Source of the DNA: Rhabditoides inermis
Lineage: Eukaryota; Nematoda; Chromadorea; Rhabditida; Rhabditidae
NCBI GenBank assembly: GCA_963966185.1
Contig: CAWZYM010000402.1
Coordinates: forward strand, 1,342,001-1,406,000
DNA: 64,000 nucleotides
Direction of reading: 5' to 3'
The notes beneath the pieces were generated by a model. The model made no database searches. It saw nothing but the letters and a program-made list of their open reading frames with translations, and was not told the DNA's origin. Made by a program: the position numbers and the translations under genes. Shown here piece by piece: positions 11,627 through 22,361 of this stretch. The first letter of the stretch is position 1. Each line of letters opens with the position of its first letter.

Positions 11627-12361
11627 GACCAACGAGGACGAACAATCACACCTATTCTAACAGCGCATCTGCAAAATTTTCACCATATTCACTATAACAA
11701 TATCGTCTAAAGCAATTTAGAAAACCACGATTGTTTAAAATAAATTGAAATAATCAGCTGTAAATTGGCGTTAGAGCGCAGGGTGATTTTAGCATTGCAG
11801 TGCGCCGATGATGACGGGATTGTGTACGGTAGGTTGGGGCTCAGCGCTGATAGAGAACAGCTGATGGCCTTTTGATTTTCATTTACGTGCACTTGTGTCG
11901 ATTTTTGCGTGCGCATGAGAGAGAAAAGTGTGTGGCTGTGTGTATCGTGAGCCACGTTTTGTGTCTATAGATTTGACGAGACGGGAGAAGGGGATTTGTC
12001 GTTGGAGAGAGCGAGAGAACCGCTGCATGCACTGCGCGTATTGATTTGTCCTCACTTCCTGCTTTTCATGGACATCGCATTTGTTGTTGTTTAGAATAAC
12101 TGTGATTTGCATAATCACACTGCATTATTTGTATTTGAGAGGTGTGTGGTTGTGTTATCACTTGATTGTTATCTCATCTGTCACACCCCCTCGTCTCTCT
12201 TCACCCATCCATACACCCTCATCTCTCTCTATCTCTCGTCACGCGTCATTGTTGTCGCTTTCATATTTACCGCTCCGAACTTTGTACGCTGTTTCTGCCG
12301 CTCACGTGTGTAGTTTCACATACTTCAATCTATGTGATACGTTTGACGTTCCGTTTCACAG

Positions 12362-15300
12362 ATGGTGTTGCGGAGTTTGTCTCGTCTGGCCGTGCCGCTG
12401 AGGCAGTTTGGCGGCGGCGTCAAGTCCACCAAGGGACCCCTCTCCCTGCCCAAGAACATCAGGGACCGCGCCAAGGTGAGCCTTGTTTTGTCTATCTGGT
12501 TTAATCAATCGCTTATCCGTATATGTCTGAATATGGCAACACGCTTATGATGATAATTACTCCTAGACCATTAGAGTACCATTCTCGACGTGTAGAGCTT
12601 CGAGTATTCTTCTATCCGGATCATTTGTATTGTCCCGAATGCGTATAACTGACGTAACTGTAGTCGAACGCGGAGGCTCTTCTATCGACGGACGGCCCGG
12701 AGACGACCGGCATTCTCTACGACAAGTTCCTCGAGTTGGAGGAGATTGACCAGGACATCTACAGGTACTCGTCCCTCCTCCACCCATTGTGCCATCTCCA
12801 ATATTACAGTACCCCTGTGTCTGTCCCCGCCCCCCGCTTCTAGTGGATAGTCGCCGCGTAGCAGTAGCATAGGTATAGGTAGTGGTTAGTTGTGCACGTG
12901 ACTCCCCGTTGTAACGGCATGTTTGAGGTTTGAGGCGCACTGCGAGCCGCGCTATCCCGCCGAGTTTGAGTTGTTGGATGATTGTAGATCGGAGAACCTG
13001 CTCAAGGGCCGCCGCCACTACACACACGTCTATGGCGGGCAGGTGCGTTTCGAATGAATTTATTATTTTTTTACAGTAATAATCACACATAATCAACATT
13101 GAAAACCAAAAAGAACGAGGATACCGACGCACGTGTCATCGTAGCGTCACACAGCAATAATCAACGTTGAAAATCAAAGAGAACGAGGATACCGAAACAC
13201 GTGTCATCGTAGTGGGGTCACCCCATGGTGGGAGTGGAGCGGCGGAGGGAACCGCTTGCTACGCCGCGTCTCCTTCCACCGTTGCCTATTGCAGGTGGTG
13301 GCGCAGGCGTTGAAGGCTGCCAATCAGACGGTCTCGGACGATATGCTGCCCCACTCGATGCACTGCTACTTTATCAAGTCCGGTGCGTTATTTGGTTGTT
13401 ATTATTCGCCGTGCTATGGTATAGTACCATAGTCTTCCTTCTGTCCCCCATTATATAGGTATATTTGCAATGATGTGGGTTCGTGTAATGATCTCTATAT
13501 GAAGTATTACTGTATAGTATACCCTTACCGTACCCTCTCTGCAGGCACGGTGGAGGCGCCGATCATCTACACGATCGATCGAGTGCGCGACGGAAAGTCG
13601 TTCTGCACGCGCACCGTCAAGGCGATCCAGGACGGACACAACCTATTCACCGCACAGTTCTCCTTCCAGGTGAGCACCTTCATTGATACATGTCCTAGCA
13701 ATGCATTGTGCGAAGTTTACTTTTGCTTTTTTCGACCGTCTTCTCCATGATTATTGATCGATCATGAAGTTATATATCTATTATTGATTCAATTGCAGCG
13801 CGAGGACCGCGACCACATTCACCACCAGATTCATCGACCGAATCTCACTTCGGATCCCGAGAAGCTCAAGACGGTGAGGGATCTGATGCGCGACACGATC
13901 GAGCAGGACGACAAGAAGGTGGGAGAGAGAGAGAGAAAGAGAGATAGAGAGAGAGAGGGAGAGAGGGAGAGGGAGAGAGATAAATAATCTCCCTTTCAGG
14001 AGTGTCTCTCGTCGATGCACCGCCAGTTCCTCGAGTACAAACTGGCCGAGTTCCCCGCCACCTTCCATAGAATCTTTGAGGTGCGGTACTGTTGTGTGTC
14101 AGTCATGAAACGATCCTGAACAGAAGTGTCATATAACAGTAGTTGTAGAGAACTGTCGAATATACTGGGTGGCGACCCCGATTTGAATTTTCCAATTTTT
14201 ATTTGTTATTCCCCTCGATGGAATGTACCGTATATATTGGGAACTTTTTCAAAACTTTAGTTTCTTTAGTTTTCTTTAGTTATAACTTTAGTTTCAAAAC
14301 TTTAGTTTCAAAACTTCAGTTTTAAAACTTTAGTTGGAAACTTTAGTTTCAAAACTTTAGTTGGAGCACGACTTGGGCCGTTCTTTCGAGTCTATCAATA
14401 GGGTTGATGACCGTCTCTGTTGCAGGCGCGCCCCGTGAACCAGGACGTGTTCAAGTTCAACCCCAAGATGGAGACCAACTACAACGTGTGGATTCGCGCC
14501 TGCCAGCCGCTCGGTCAGCCTTATGTTGTTGTTTATCATTCCGACATATACATACAATGTTATCTTACTTGGCTAGCTGTTCATGGTAGATGGGCGTGAA
14601 CATTGCAAAGTGACCGGTTCCGGATGCGAGGCGTGGTATAAGCTCTCAGAGGGAGAGAATGGGTTCACGCATCGCACGCCCGATGCCCGCGGAACCTTAT
14701 GTCTATGTATCTTTCCCTATTACAAATATTCCAACTCATTATGACTGGTGTACAGTAATACAGCTGAACTAGTCTTGTTTCCGGTTGTGAACAATTGACA
14801 TGACTGTGGCCTTGTTTCTCCACGAGTAATGAGTTGAACGCAATACCAACAATAAAAAAGTTTTGTTGTAATGTACCTACGTCGTTTCAGGCGACGACCA
14901 GCACGCGCACCGCGTGCTCTGCTCGTACATCTCGGACGCCAGCATGATCGAGTCGGCCATCCTCCCGCATATCGGTGAGCAGCGATAATAATATACTCGG
15001 CGCCAAAGCGATAGTTTCCGATCTACCTCGCTTGCAGTTCGAAATACGGTGCCATAACCGTCTGCCTCTCTTGTTTTGCGCGCTATTGCCGACAGCTGAC
15101 TCTTCGTCTTCTTTTGATCTACCCCACCGCGCGCAACTTATTGCGAGCATAGAACTATATGTCTATTCAGAATCTGCAATCAAATTATCACAAACACACA
15201 GTGTCTAACAACTACCGGTCAGACCCGTGAGTAGGGGACAAAGTGAGGACGCATATGGGATGTCATTGAATACAGACACTGAAACTACTTGCACCGTGAC

Positions 15301-15786
15301 GTGACTCGTGTTTTGCAGCGCGCGGCTTCATGCCGACCATGGTGTTCTCGCTGGACCACTCTGTCTGGTTCCATCGACCTCATTTCCGTCTCGACGACTG
15401 GATGCTCTACGAGACCAGCTCCGACTTTGCCGGTACGTTGCAGATGTGGCATTTGATATTTTTTTATTCATTCTCTCCATCACTCGTTGCGTTTTATGAG
15501 AATGTTGTGAACGAGTAAGGCCCATTCAGCATTCTCTTTTTTTGAAACCCAGCCAACCAGTGAGGGAAAAAAACTTATTTGTTGAGAAATTGAGTGCATT
15601 TGTTGATCGATGTGACGTGGTTCAGCTGGCCTGTCCAGAACGCCTGTTCTCTGTACATGTACATTCGTCCCGATTGCAGGCGGCAGCCGCACGTACTCGA
15701 CGGCCAAGCTGTACACGCGCGACGGCGACCTGGTGATGACGGCGGCGCAGGAGGGACTCGCGCGCGGAGCCGACTCATTCTTCTAG
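12362..15786 (+). CDS. Acyl-CoA thioesterase II (TesB/ACOT8 family)
   Basis: Hydrolyses fatty acyl-CoA to free acid and CoA; the fold is a double hot dog. Eleven exons (12362-12475, 12664-12764, 12988-13042, 13295-13382, 13545-13669, 13799-13918, 14000-14080, 14426-14513, 14891-14974, 15319-15432 and 15680-15786) give 358 residues, near the family norm. N-terminal hot-dog marks are GRRHYTHVYGGQVVAQAL, the SMHCYFIKSGTVEAPIIY block and FSFQ. C-terminal marks are YISDASMIESAILPH (the Asp of the TesB triad), FSLDHSVWFHRPHFRLDDW, LYETSSDFAGGSR (Ser/Thr position) and AAQEGLAR (Gln). The start ATG follows directly on an acceptor-like CACAG. The protein ends DSFF, not a peroxisomal SKL-type signal, and its first ~20 residues are basic without acids. 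Family assignment is firm; the compartment is open. Confidence 0.95.
13079..13213. repeat. Tandem duplication in thioesterase intron 3
   Basis: Two adjacent copies of a ~70-bp unit contain AGAACGAGGATACCG and ACGTGTCATCGTAG, differing at several positions. They lie between the third and fourth exons. Confidence 0.8.
14243..14372. repeat. Minisatellite of AACTTTAGTTTC-type units
   Basis: About nine degenerate copies of a 12-17 base unit around AAACTTTAGTTTC lie in the intron between thioesterase exons 7 and 8. Confidence 0.8.
15001..15158. repeat. ~160-bp dispersed repeat, copy 1
   Basis: It contains ATCTACCTCGCTTGCAGTTC, CCATAACCGTCTGCCTCTCT and GCAACTTATTGCGAGCA, shared with copies at 29611-29776 and 44003-44166. 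Ends are roughly inverted (GATAGTTT and GAACTAT). It lies in a thioesterase intron. Confidence 0.85.
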
Positions 15787-16772
15787 ACAACGTACTTCTA
15801 GATGACGTACCCGCCGAGATCCCTCCAGCCATACTATATCCCCCCTACCTTTGTGTATGTTTTGTTGTCACTTTGCGTTTAGCGCTTGATTTCATGGCGT
15901 AGAGCTCATAAATTCTTTTCCGGAATCTGCGTTTTGTTTGGTGTTTATAAAGCCTGTAACTGTGCAAAAATCATTTTCACATACTTGAAAACAACTTTCT
16001 GGGACCATGGAATGCTCCGACATCTTGTCGTGTGTGGTTTATATATGAGTTCTTCTCTTCTGTATCGTGCTCTCACCATCAGTTATTCAGTGAAGCAATT
16101 ATTCAGTTGAAAATATTTGACCATTTTTTTGGCGCCAAATCGGCTCTGGCCAATGACGATCGAGAAGAGCATTCGAGAAGGTCAAATTTTTTGGTCAAAA
16201 ATTTTAACTGAATAACTGCTTTAAAAATATTTGACCAAATTTTTTGGAGCCAAGTCGGCTCTGGCCAATGACGATCGAGAAGAGCATTCGAGAAGGTCAA
16301 ATTTTTTGGTCAAAAATTTTAACTGAATAACTGCTTCAATGTTCAGTCATGCAGACTGCGCATACAAACTGTTTCTTCCAACCGGTGAGCGAATCACAAA
16401 TCAATCAGTGTTGGTGCTCTCTCAGAACGTGTCTTGTATCCACTCAACACGCATACCGACAACGACTCACAGACACTTTATTCATAATTACAACCAACGC
16501 AAACATAACAACAATAATACATATCCCTTCATACAACCAGTACCGCACCACTACATTACTCTAGAAGCACTCATACAATCAGTACCGTACCCCTACAGTA
16601 CTCTAGAAGCACTCGTACAGTACTCTAAAAACACTCATACAATCAGTACCGTACACCTACAGTACTCTAGAAGCACTCATACAATCAGTACCGCACCGCT
16701 ACAGCGCTCTAGAAGCACTCGTACAGTACTCTAGAGGCACTCATACAATCAGTACCGTACCCCTACAGCACT
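15787..16772. other. Convergent intergenic region with two tandem arrays
   Basis: It holds the 3' ends of the thioesterase gene and of the minus-strand Cys-rich gene. A ~115-bp tandem duplication lies at 16099-16336 and a ~42-bp minisatellite at 16540-16787. No gene is seen. Confidence 0.6.
16099..16336. repeat. ~115-bp tandem duplication with internal inverted repeat
   Basis: Two near-identical units share GGCTCTGGCCAATGACGATC and AGAAGAGCATTCGAGAAGG. Each is bounded by AATATTTGACC on the left and its loose inverse GGTCAAAAATTTTAAC on the right, so each unit could fold as a hairpin. Confidence 0.85.
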
Positions 16773-16787
16773 CTAGAAGCACTCGTG
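16540..16787. repeat. ~42-bp minisatellite reaching into the last codons of the minus-strand gene
   Basis: About six units of CTCTAGAAGCACTCATACA followed by ATCAGTACCGTACCCCTACA, some truncated. The last unit (16771-16787) includes the stop codon and final codons of the gene at 16773-22077. Confidence 0.85.
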
Positions 16788-19700
16788 CGTCTTGTCGATG
16801 AGTAGCACGTGCATGTCGGGCGTCCACTGGTCGAGCGGCTGCTTCTTGAGCACGCGGGCTGCTTTGGTCGCGCCGACTCCACCCGCGCACACGTGCTCCC
16901 GGCACTTCTGCGCGTCTGCAACACCACCTATTGTAGAAAATCAGCGAATCTACCATGATGGTGTGTCTTCTGACCAGCTGATAACGTGTCCGGATGGTTG
17001 CCAAGCCGTATGATAGCATGAGCGAGAATGGGCCCCATTATACTTTCACGCGGACGCTACTGTGTGCCTATTGATGATCAATAGTTGCATCGTTTGCTTA
17101 TACTAGGCGCTAGATGCTACTATACGGATCGGCAACCACCCTGGCACATTGTCTAGTCAGAAGACACGTCGTAGATTCTTATTATTGGATTTCTAGAAGC
17201 ATAACATCTAGGAACCCTATTGTAGCCGCTCCATTGTACACAGGCATGTGTGAAGAATCCTTTGTGATGAAATAATTTCAAGTATACACATCAAGCCACG
17301 GTACACAAAACTATTTGTACACGAGAAGTGGCTTCAGCCACAATCACCGACTGACACTGGTACTGTGCGGAGCAGACGGGGCAGCGGTAACGCGCCGGCA
17401 GCTGGGTGTGGGTGCGCGCGTGGCGGGTGCGCGCCGCCCGCAACACCTGCTTCCCGCACAACTGCAACCACACATCATGATCGAAATCCGTGCAATACTT
17501 TAGAAATACTTCTCCGTTTATTGTCTTGCAGTCGAAAATGGGTGCAGTGTTTCCAGACTATGTTGTACCTTGCATGCCGAGTGTGACGGACTGGCGCTGG
17601 CGAGTGGAGCAGTCACGTCTCCGTCAGCTCTCGCCATCGCCTCCTCCTCCTCCTCTGTCCAAATCCTCTCGGGCAGCAGCGAATCGAACATACTCTCGTT
17701 TGCGTCAATCGGCTCGCGCTGCAATGAATTGAGCAACACGCTTTCATCCTCTCAAACTCGTTCACCACATCCTCAAACAATAAGTTGTATTGATTCAATC
17801 AATACATGCTCAAACGTGTTAATTGAATTCTCAAATTTTACAGCATTTTCATCGCATTCTCAACTCAAATCCGGCGTACCTTGACGGACATGTCGGGATC
17901 GAAGAGTGCGGCGTGCGAGAAGCAGGACGACGAGCGGGACGTGGACGTGTCCGAGTGCTGCTCGTCGAACGGAGACGTGCTCGGCTCCTCCTCCATTTCT
18001 TCCAGCCGCTCTGCCGAATCCTCGTGATGTTTGTCAAGTTTGTCTAAACAAAGCGTGATGAACAACATCAACATCATCATCATCATCATCATCATCAACG
18101 ACAACAACAACAACAACAACAACAACTCACCGAGACGAGCGGGTTTAACGGAGGCTGTCTTGCCGGCTTTGCTCTTGGTCTTATTGTTGCACAGACGCAG
18201 CAGGCTCTCCATCACTCTGTCTACCATGCGATCCTTAAAGGATTTATCCGGACAATATAATCTTGCCTGAATTTCCATTTGGGGTCGCTTTTATTTTCGT
18301 CAATGAAACCTTTTTTTTTGAAATTGTATAAACGTGGAAAAAGTGTTTGTAATTTTTTAAATCATTTTTTTCTGCGCAAACAAAACTTTAAAACTCGTCT
18401 TCATTGAACAGAACGAAAGCGAGCCCATCCTGAAAACCAGAAAAAAAATTGTCCAGATACATCCTTTGAATGAATCAACACTACAACGTCACAGTTGACC
18501 CCATTTTGATATGCGTACAACACCCAGATCTCAACAATCAAAACTGGTTCAACTAAAACCCCACCTTTTGCTCGTCCGACAGGAAGCCGAACGTGGTAGT
18601 CAGGTGACAGCGCACGTCCCACACCTCAACACATGTTTGTCTCTCCACAATATCACAATAGTGGTACCCCAATCTGTGCGTGTCCCGATTCGTGAAGCTG
18701 TTGCGCGGCGAGCGGCGTGAGAACCTGCAATGGTTGAGTAGATAGATAGATTTATAACATAAGAAAATTGGCATAGTAAGCAAACAGTGAAACATGGCAT
18801 ACGGCAGGTATGAATGGGGTTTCAATTAAAATAAAGAAGACGCCAGTCCAGTCCACCAGCCAGCCAGCCCGCCACTCACTCAAGTCAGTCTCTTCAAACT
18901 ACTGCTACCTCCAAAATGCCTAGAAAAAAACGCCTTCCAACTTGTCCTCAACTTCCGAAAAAAAAAATTTGTTTAGCCGGTTGAACCCGGGGTCCTCCTA
19001 GTCGAGAACAAGATGGGGTTCTTGGATTACGACAACGTCAGCAGAGGGAGTTGGGTTGGGTGGCGTCGGACGTCTTGAATTCCGTTCTTGAGTCCGTAGA
19101 TGGTGCTGTGACGCCTTCTGGCTACCATGAGAGTGGATTGCCACACCACAGGGGCTGGGTGTGAAATGCCTCAACTTCCGAAAAAAAACGCCCTCCAACT
19201 ACTTGGGAAGCGGTTTCCGAAGAGACTACCTGCACTCACGTTGACAATGTCGGCGCGCTCGTTGTGGGGAAAAGCGCAGACGTGCGCCAGCTCGTCCGGA
19301 TTGTCCCAGTAGTCCGTGTTGTCAGCGCGCACCTATGACGGTGGGCTAATGAGACGCCCAATCCCGGACAGAGTTGTTTACACCCCGACCACACAGAACT
19401 TGTTGTCCTGCCTCAATTTGAGCTGTTTTATTAAAAGTTTTGTTACTAACAGTTACTATTACCACCAGTCTTACTACCTGTTTTTTGATTTGATACAAAT
19501 ATGCAAATTTTCGAAATTTGCATCCTACTGCAGCGCTCAAGCAGTCAATTTTTCTGCAGTCTGCACCACTGCGTGAATCACGGTAGACGGTGTTGTCATA
19601 TTCAGATATAACGATTCCGGATAAACGATTGATTGCATGCTGCACAACTCATCGAGAGAAAAACGTATACTAAGACCTCTCATGCATGTGTACTTTGTAC

Positions 19701-22077
19701 TAGGTTCATGAAACGCGATTCTGGGGAAAAAACCTTTGACTTTGTCACCTCACCGACACGATGGGTCCGGGGCGGTTGGGGCGGAGGCCGCGACGGTGCG
19801 CCTCCCGCTCCGCGCAGCAGAACGCGCACCTGCAACACGTAAAGTCTATTCAAATACATATCAGAAGTAATCCGAAGTAATTCGAAGGCGTTGCAAGGCA
19901 ATCGCAAGTCGTTTGGAACGGTTGAAGTAGCGGTCAGTCTATTCAAACGACTTCGAATTACCCTCAAACTACTCCTGTACTCCCGACATGTCTTGCGATA
20001 TGCCTTCTCACGACTTCAAACGACTCCGAAGTCACTTTAATTTACAACACGACCGTAAACTGGTCTCAAAGACGCGGCCAGTCTCTTCAAATACATATCA
20101 GAACTAATCCAAAGTAATTCGTAGGCGTTGCAAGGCAAACGCAAGTCGTCTGGAGCGGTTCAAGTACTTCGAAGGCAAATCGCAAGGCATATCGGGAGTA
20201 GTTTGTGAGACTGATCGTTAAAGGCCTGTTTATAGTCGAGCTTTATAATCGCTTCTTTTCCTGCTGCAGCTTTATTCTGCAATATTGCTAATCGATATGT
20301 ATCTTCTACCACTGCAATATTGCGCAATAAAGCAGAATAAAGCTCGAAAAATGATGCAGAATTGAGCAATATTGCTGAATAAAGCTAGACTATGAACAGG
20401 CCTTAACCCCCCCCCCCCCCAGTCACCCCCCCCCCCCCCACTCACTGCAGCCGGCGGATCGCCCCCTGCCTGCTCGATTGGAGTGGTGTGAGTTCGAGGC
20501 CGCGACCCGGATAGCGCTCGCTCACCCAGCTGAAAGAGGGCCTGTTTATAGTCGCGCATTTTTTTCCAGCAATATTGCGCAATAATGCAACGCTTTAAAA
20601 ATATGTACCGATTTTGCATTATTTTAAAAATGCAAAATCGATACATATCTTAAAGCGTTGCACTATTGCTGAAAAATGCGCGACTATAAGCAGGACTTAT
20701 GTGTCGAAAATATAACAATAGTATCTCAAAAACAATAGTATCTAAAAAAATAAAACAATAGTATCTCTCCCCCAAACTCACCGATACACGGTTGTGCCAC
20801 GGCTTGATCGGGACGAGAACTGCACCGGCCAGCACTACAACCAATCAACGTGAAGCAGGTGGAAATAATACAGTAATATATCCTACTGTAGCGCTTGTGG
20901 TCAGTCTCACCAAAACACGTCGGAATAACCTTTTGCAGAGACTAGCCTATGCAAACAACCCACAATGTCTGGTTTTGCGGAGGGGATGGAAGATCTTCTC
21001 TTGATTGGCAGGATGGGAGGAGTGGAGGGCATTGGTTCGTCCACGTGCAGTGACGAGGCGGTGATCGGCTCGAGCAGATCCGTGATCGACGCTCAAATCA
21101 CCATATCAATACGAATCATATTGTTCTTATCCATGATGAAGGTGCATGTAGATCTGCTATAAAAAAATTATGTTCTTCAGAAATCACAAGCCAGTTCATC
21201 ACAAATCACCAAACCAAAAAAAGCAGGATCAGTCAAGTGCATACTCACTGGGCGGAAGCCGGTCTCGCACCGCGGCCATTATCGACGGATCGTCCATACC
21301 AATCTGCAATACAGTTGTGTAATGTAATGTAAACGTTAAACGGTAAGGATAGGCATACATGGGATGGCTGGAGTGGATGGCATAGGTAGTACTAAAACTA
21401 ATGGTGTGTATACGGTACTCACCAACATCTCGGGATGCTGGGCGATGACCTTGAGAATGAGCTGCAGGTCGGACTCGGGAAGGGAGGCAATGTCGAGCGT
21501 GCGCAAGTCCATTCTTCCGCTCTCATCTGTGGAGCCGAGAGGGACCGTGGAGGACAGTCGAGGGACCGTCGAGGGCTGCTGGGGCGACAGCGCAATCACA
21601 TCCGGCTCGTCAGTCACTGTGAGCCTCTCAGGCGGAGTACTAAACAAGACATTGTGATCATTCACAATTCGGAATATGTACCTCTCAACGTTCGCGGAGA
21701 CGGGGATGTCGGGTCGGACTCGCACCTGTTCGGTCTCTTTGGTGGCCAGCTCCTCCGGCCTCACCTCCGGACTGTGCGAGACAGCTGAGCACGGCTCCTC
21801 TTGCGCACACTTTCTGCACTGACTATACAACGAGTTAGAACAAACGACATTCATATGTCAATCCACCTCTCTCCAATGAAGCATCCGCACTTGCGTGCGC
21901 GCACCGCGTCCTCTCCGAACAGCACGTCGTTGCAGAACAACTGTGTCGATACGCCGCGTTCTGAGAAAAACTGAACCAAAAAAATTACCACGATTTCAAA
22001 GATCTGGTTACCTGAAGAATCTCAGCGCGCAGATGGAAGTTGTGTGGATCGGTGAGGCGAACGACAAAGTACGACAT
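16773..22077 (-). CDS. Unrecognised Cys-rich (zinc-finger-like) protein
   Basis: I do not recognise the family. The start is ATG 22075-22077 and the 5' exons are well bounded: 22012-22077, 21867-21970, 21682-21822, 21423-21639 and 21249-21303. Visible features in order: an N-terminal domain MSYFVVRLTDPHNFHLRAEI continuing into FFSERGVSTQLFC; a Cys cluster KCGCFIGER then CRKCAQEEPC; a Ser/Pro-rich linker; a helical piece LPESDLQLILKVIAQHPEML followed by IGMDDPSIMAAVRDRLPP; then CAFCCAEREAHRRGL; ADNTDYWDNPDELAHVCAF; RLGYHYCDIVERQTCVEVWD; an acidic Ser-rich part; and near the C-terminus CGKQVLRAARTRHARTH with YRCPVCSAQYQC, a C2H2-like pair. It ends KTHECF. The junction between the exons near 19239-19330 and 18572-18726 does not join in phase as I read it, so an exon is probably missing. 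The SINE and several MITEs lie in the introns. Confidence 0.7.
18894..19230. repeat. Family A element, copy 5, split by a SINE
   Basis: The left end is GTCAGTCTCTTCAAACTACT at 18894 and the right end is CCGAAGAGACTACC, finishing at 19230. The middle is interrupted by the SINE at 18966-19168 and its target duplication. Confidence 0.75.
18966..19168 (-). mobile_element. tRNA-derived SINE, 5'-truncated copy with target-site duplication
   Basis: Read on the minus strand, it matches the body of the SINE at 55945-56245: GTGTGGCAAACC-type start, GAACGGAATTCAAGA, CCATCTTGTTCTCGACTAG, then CAACCGGCTAAACAAA at the 3' end. The tRNA-like head is missing. A direct repeat beginning CCTCAACTTCCG and running into A's flanks it at 18946-18965 and 19169-19188. 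That is the usual mark of LINE-mediated insertion. Confidence 0.85.
19847..20217. repeat. Cluster of family A elements (copies 6 and 7 and a partial copy)
   Basis: GGTCAGTCTATTC begins at 19932, GGCCAGTCTCTTC at 20073, and GAGACTGATC ends at 20217. The segments 19847-19925 and 20082-20161 are near-identical direct copies (both carry AGGCGTTGCAAGGCAA), pointing to a local duplication. Confidence 0.7.
20222..20403. repeat. Family B inverted-repeat element, copy 1
   Basis: Ends are AGGCCTGTTTATAGTCGAGC and its near-inverse TAGACTATGAACAGGCCT. The interior also folds (AATATTGC motifs, GATATGTATC in the centre). Flanks read TAA on both sides, consistent with a 3-bp target duplication. This is MITE-like. 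Confidence 0.8.
20405..20442. repeat. Poly-C tracts
   Basis: Two runs of 14-15 C's are separated by AGTCA, just downstream of the family B element. In the minus-strand host gene they read as G runs within an intron. Confidence 0.9.
20538..20698. repeat. Family B inverted-repeat element, copy 2 (near-perfect palindrome)
   Basis: It opens GGCCTGTTTATAGTCGCGCA and closes TGCGCGACTATAAGCAGG. The two halves are almost perfectly complementary around GATTTTGCATTATTTTAAAA. Confidence 0.8.
20900..20947. repeat. Family A element, copy 8 (short)
   Basis: It opens GGTCAGTCTCACC and closes GCAGAGACTAGCC 48 bases later. Only the two ends and one interior step remain. Confidence 0.45.
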
Positions 22078-22361
22078 TGCCGCAAGTCACCTACCCACGA
22101 GACAAGCTTTGAAAAGCTAAATAAAAGAATTAAAATTCAATAAAAATAGAAAAAAACTAAACAAAAAAGTAAAGGCTTCACTTAAATATATATGACACAG
22201 TTTAACCGTTTCAATGTCTGCTCTCTCCTTTATTTCCACGAACCCTCGTATGTACTTGAGCACGATAATTTTGTTCCGTTTTCAAACAGCTGATCGCGAT
22301 TTTTTTGTTGTTTTGATTTTTTTGTTGTTTTGATCAGTTACCCTCATCTAAACGTTCTCAG

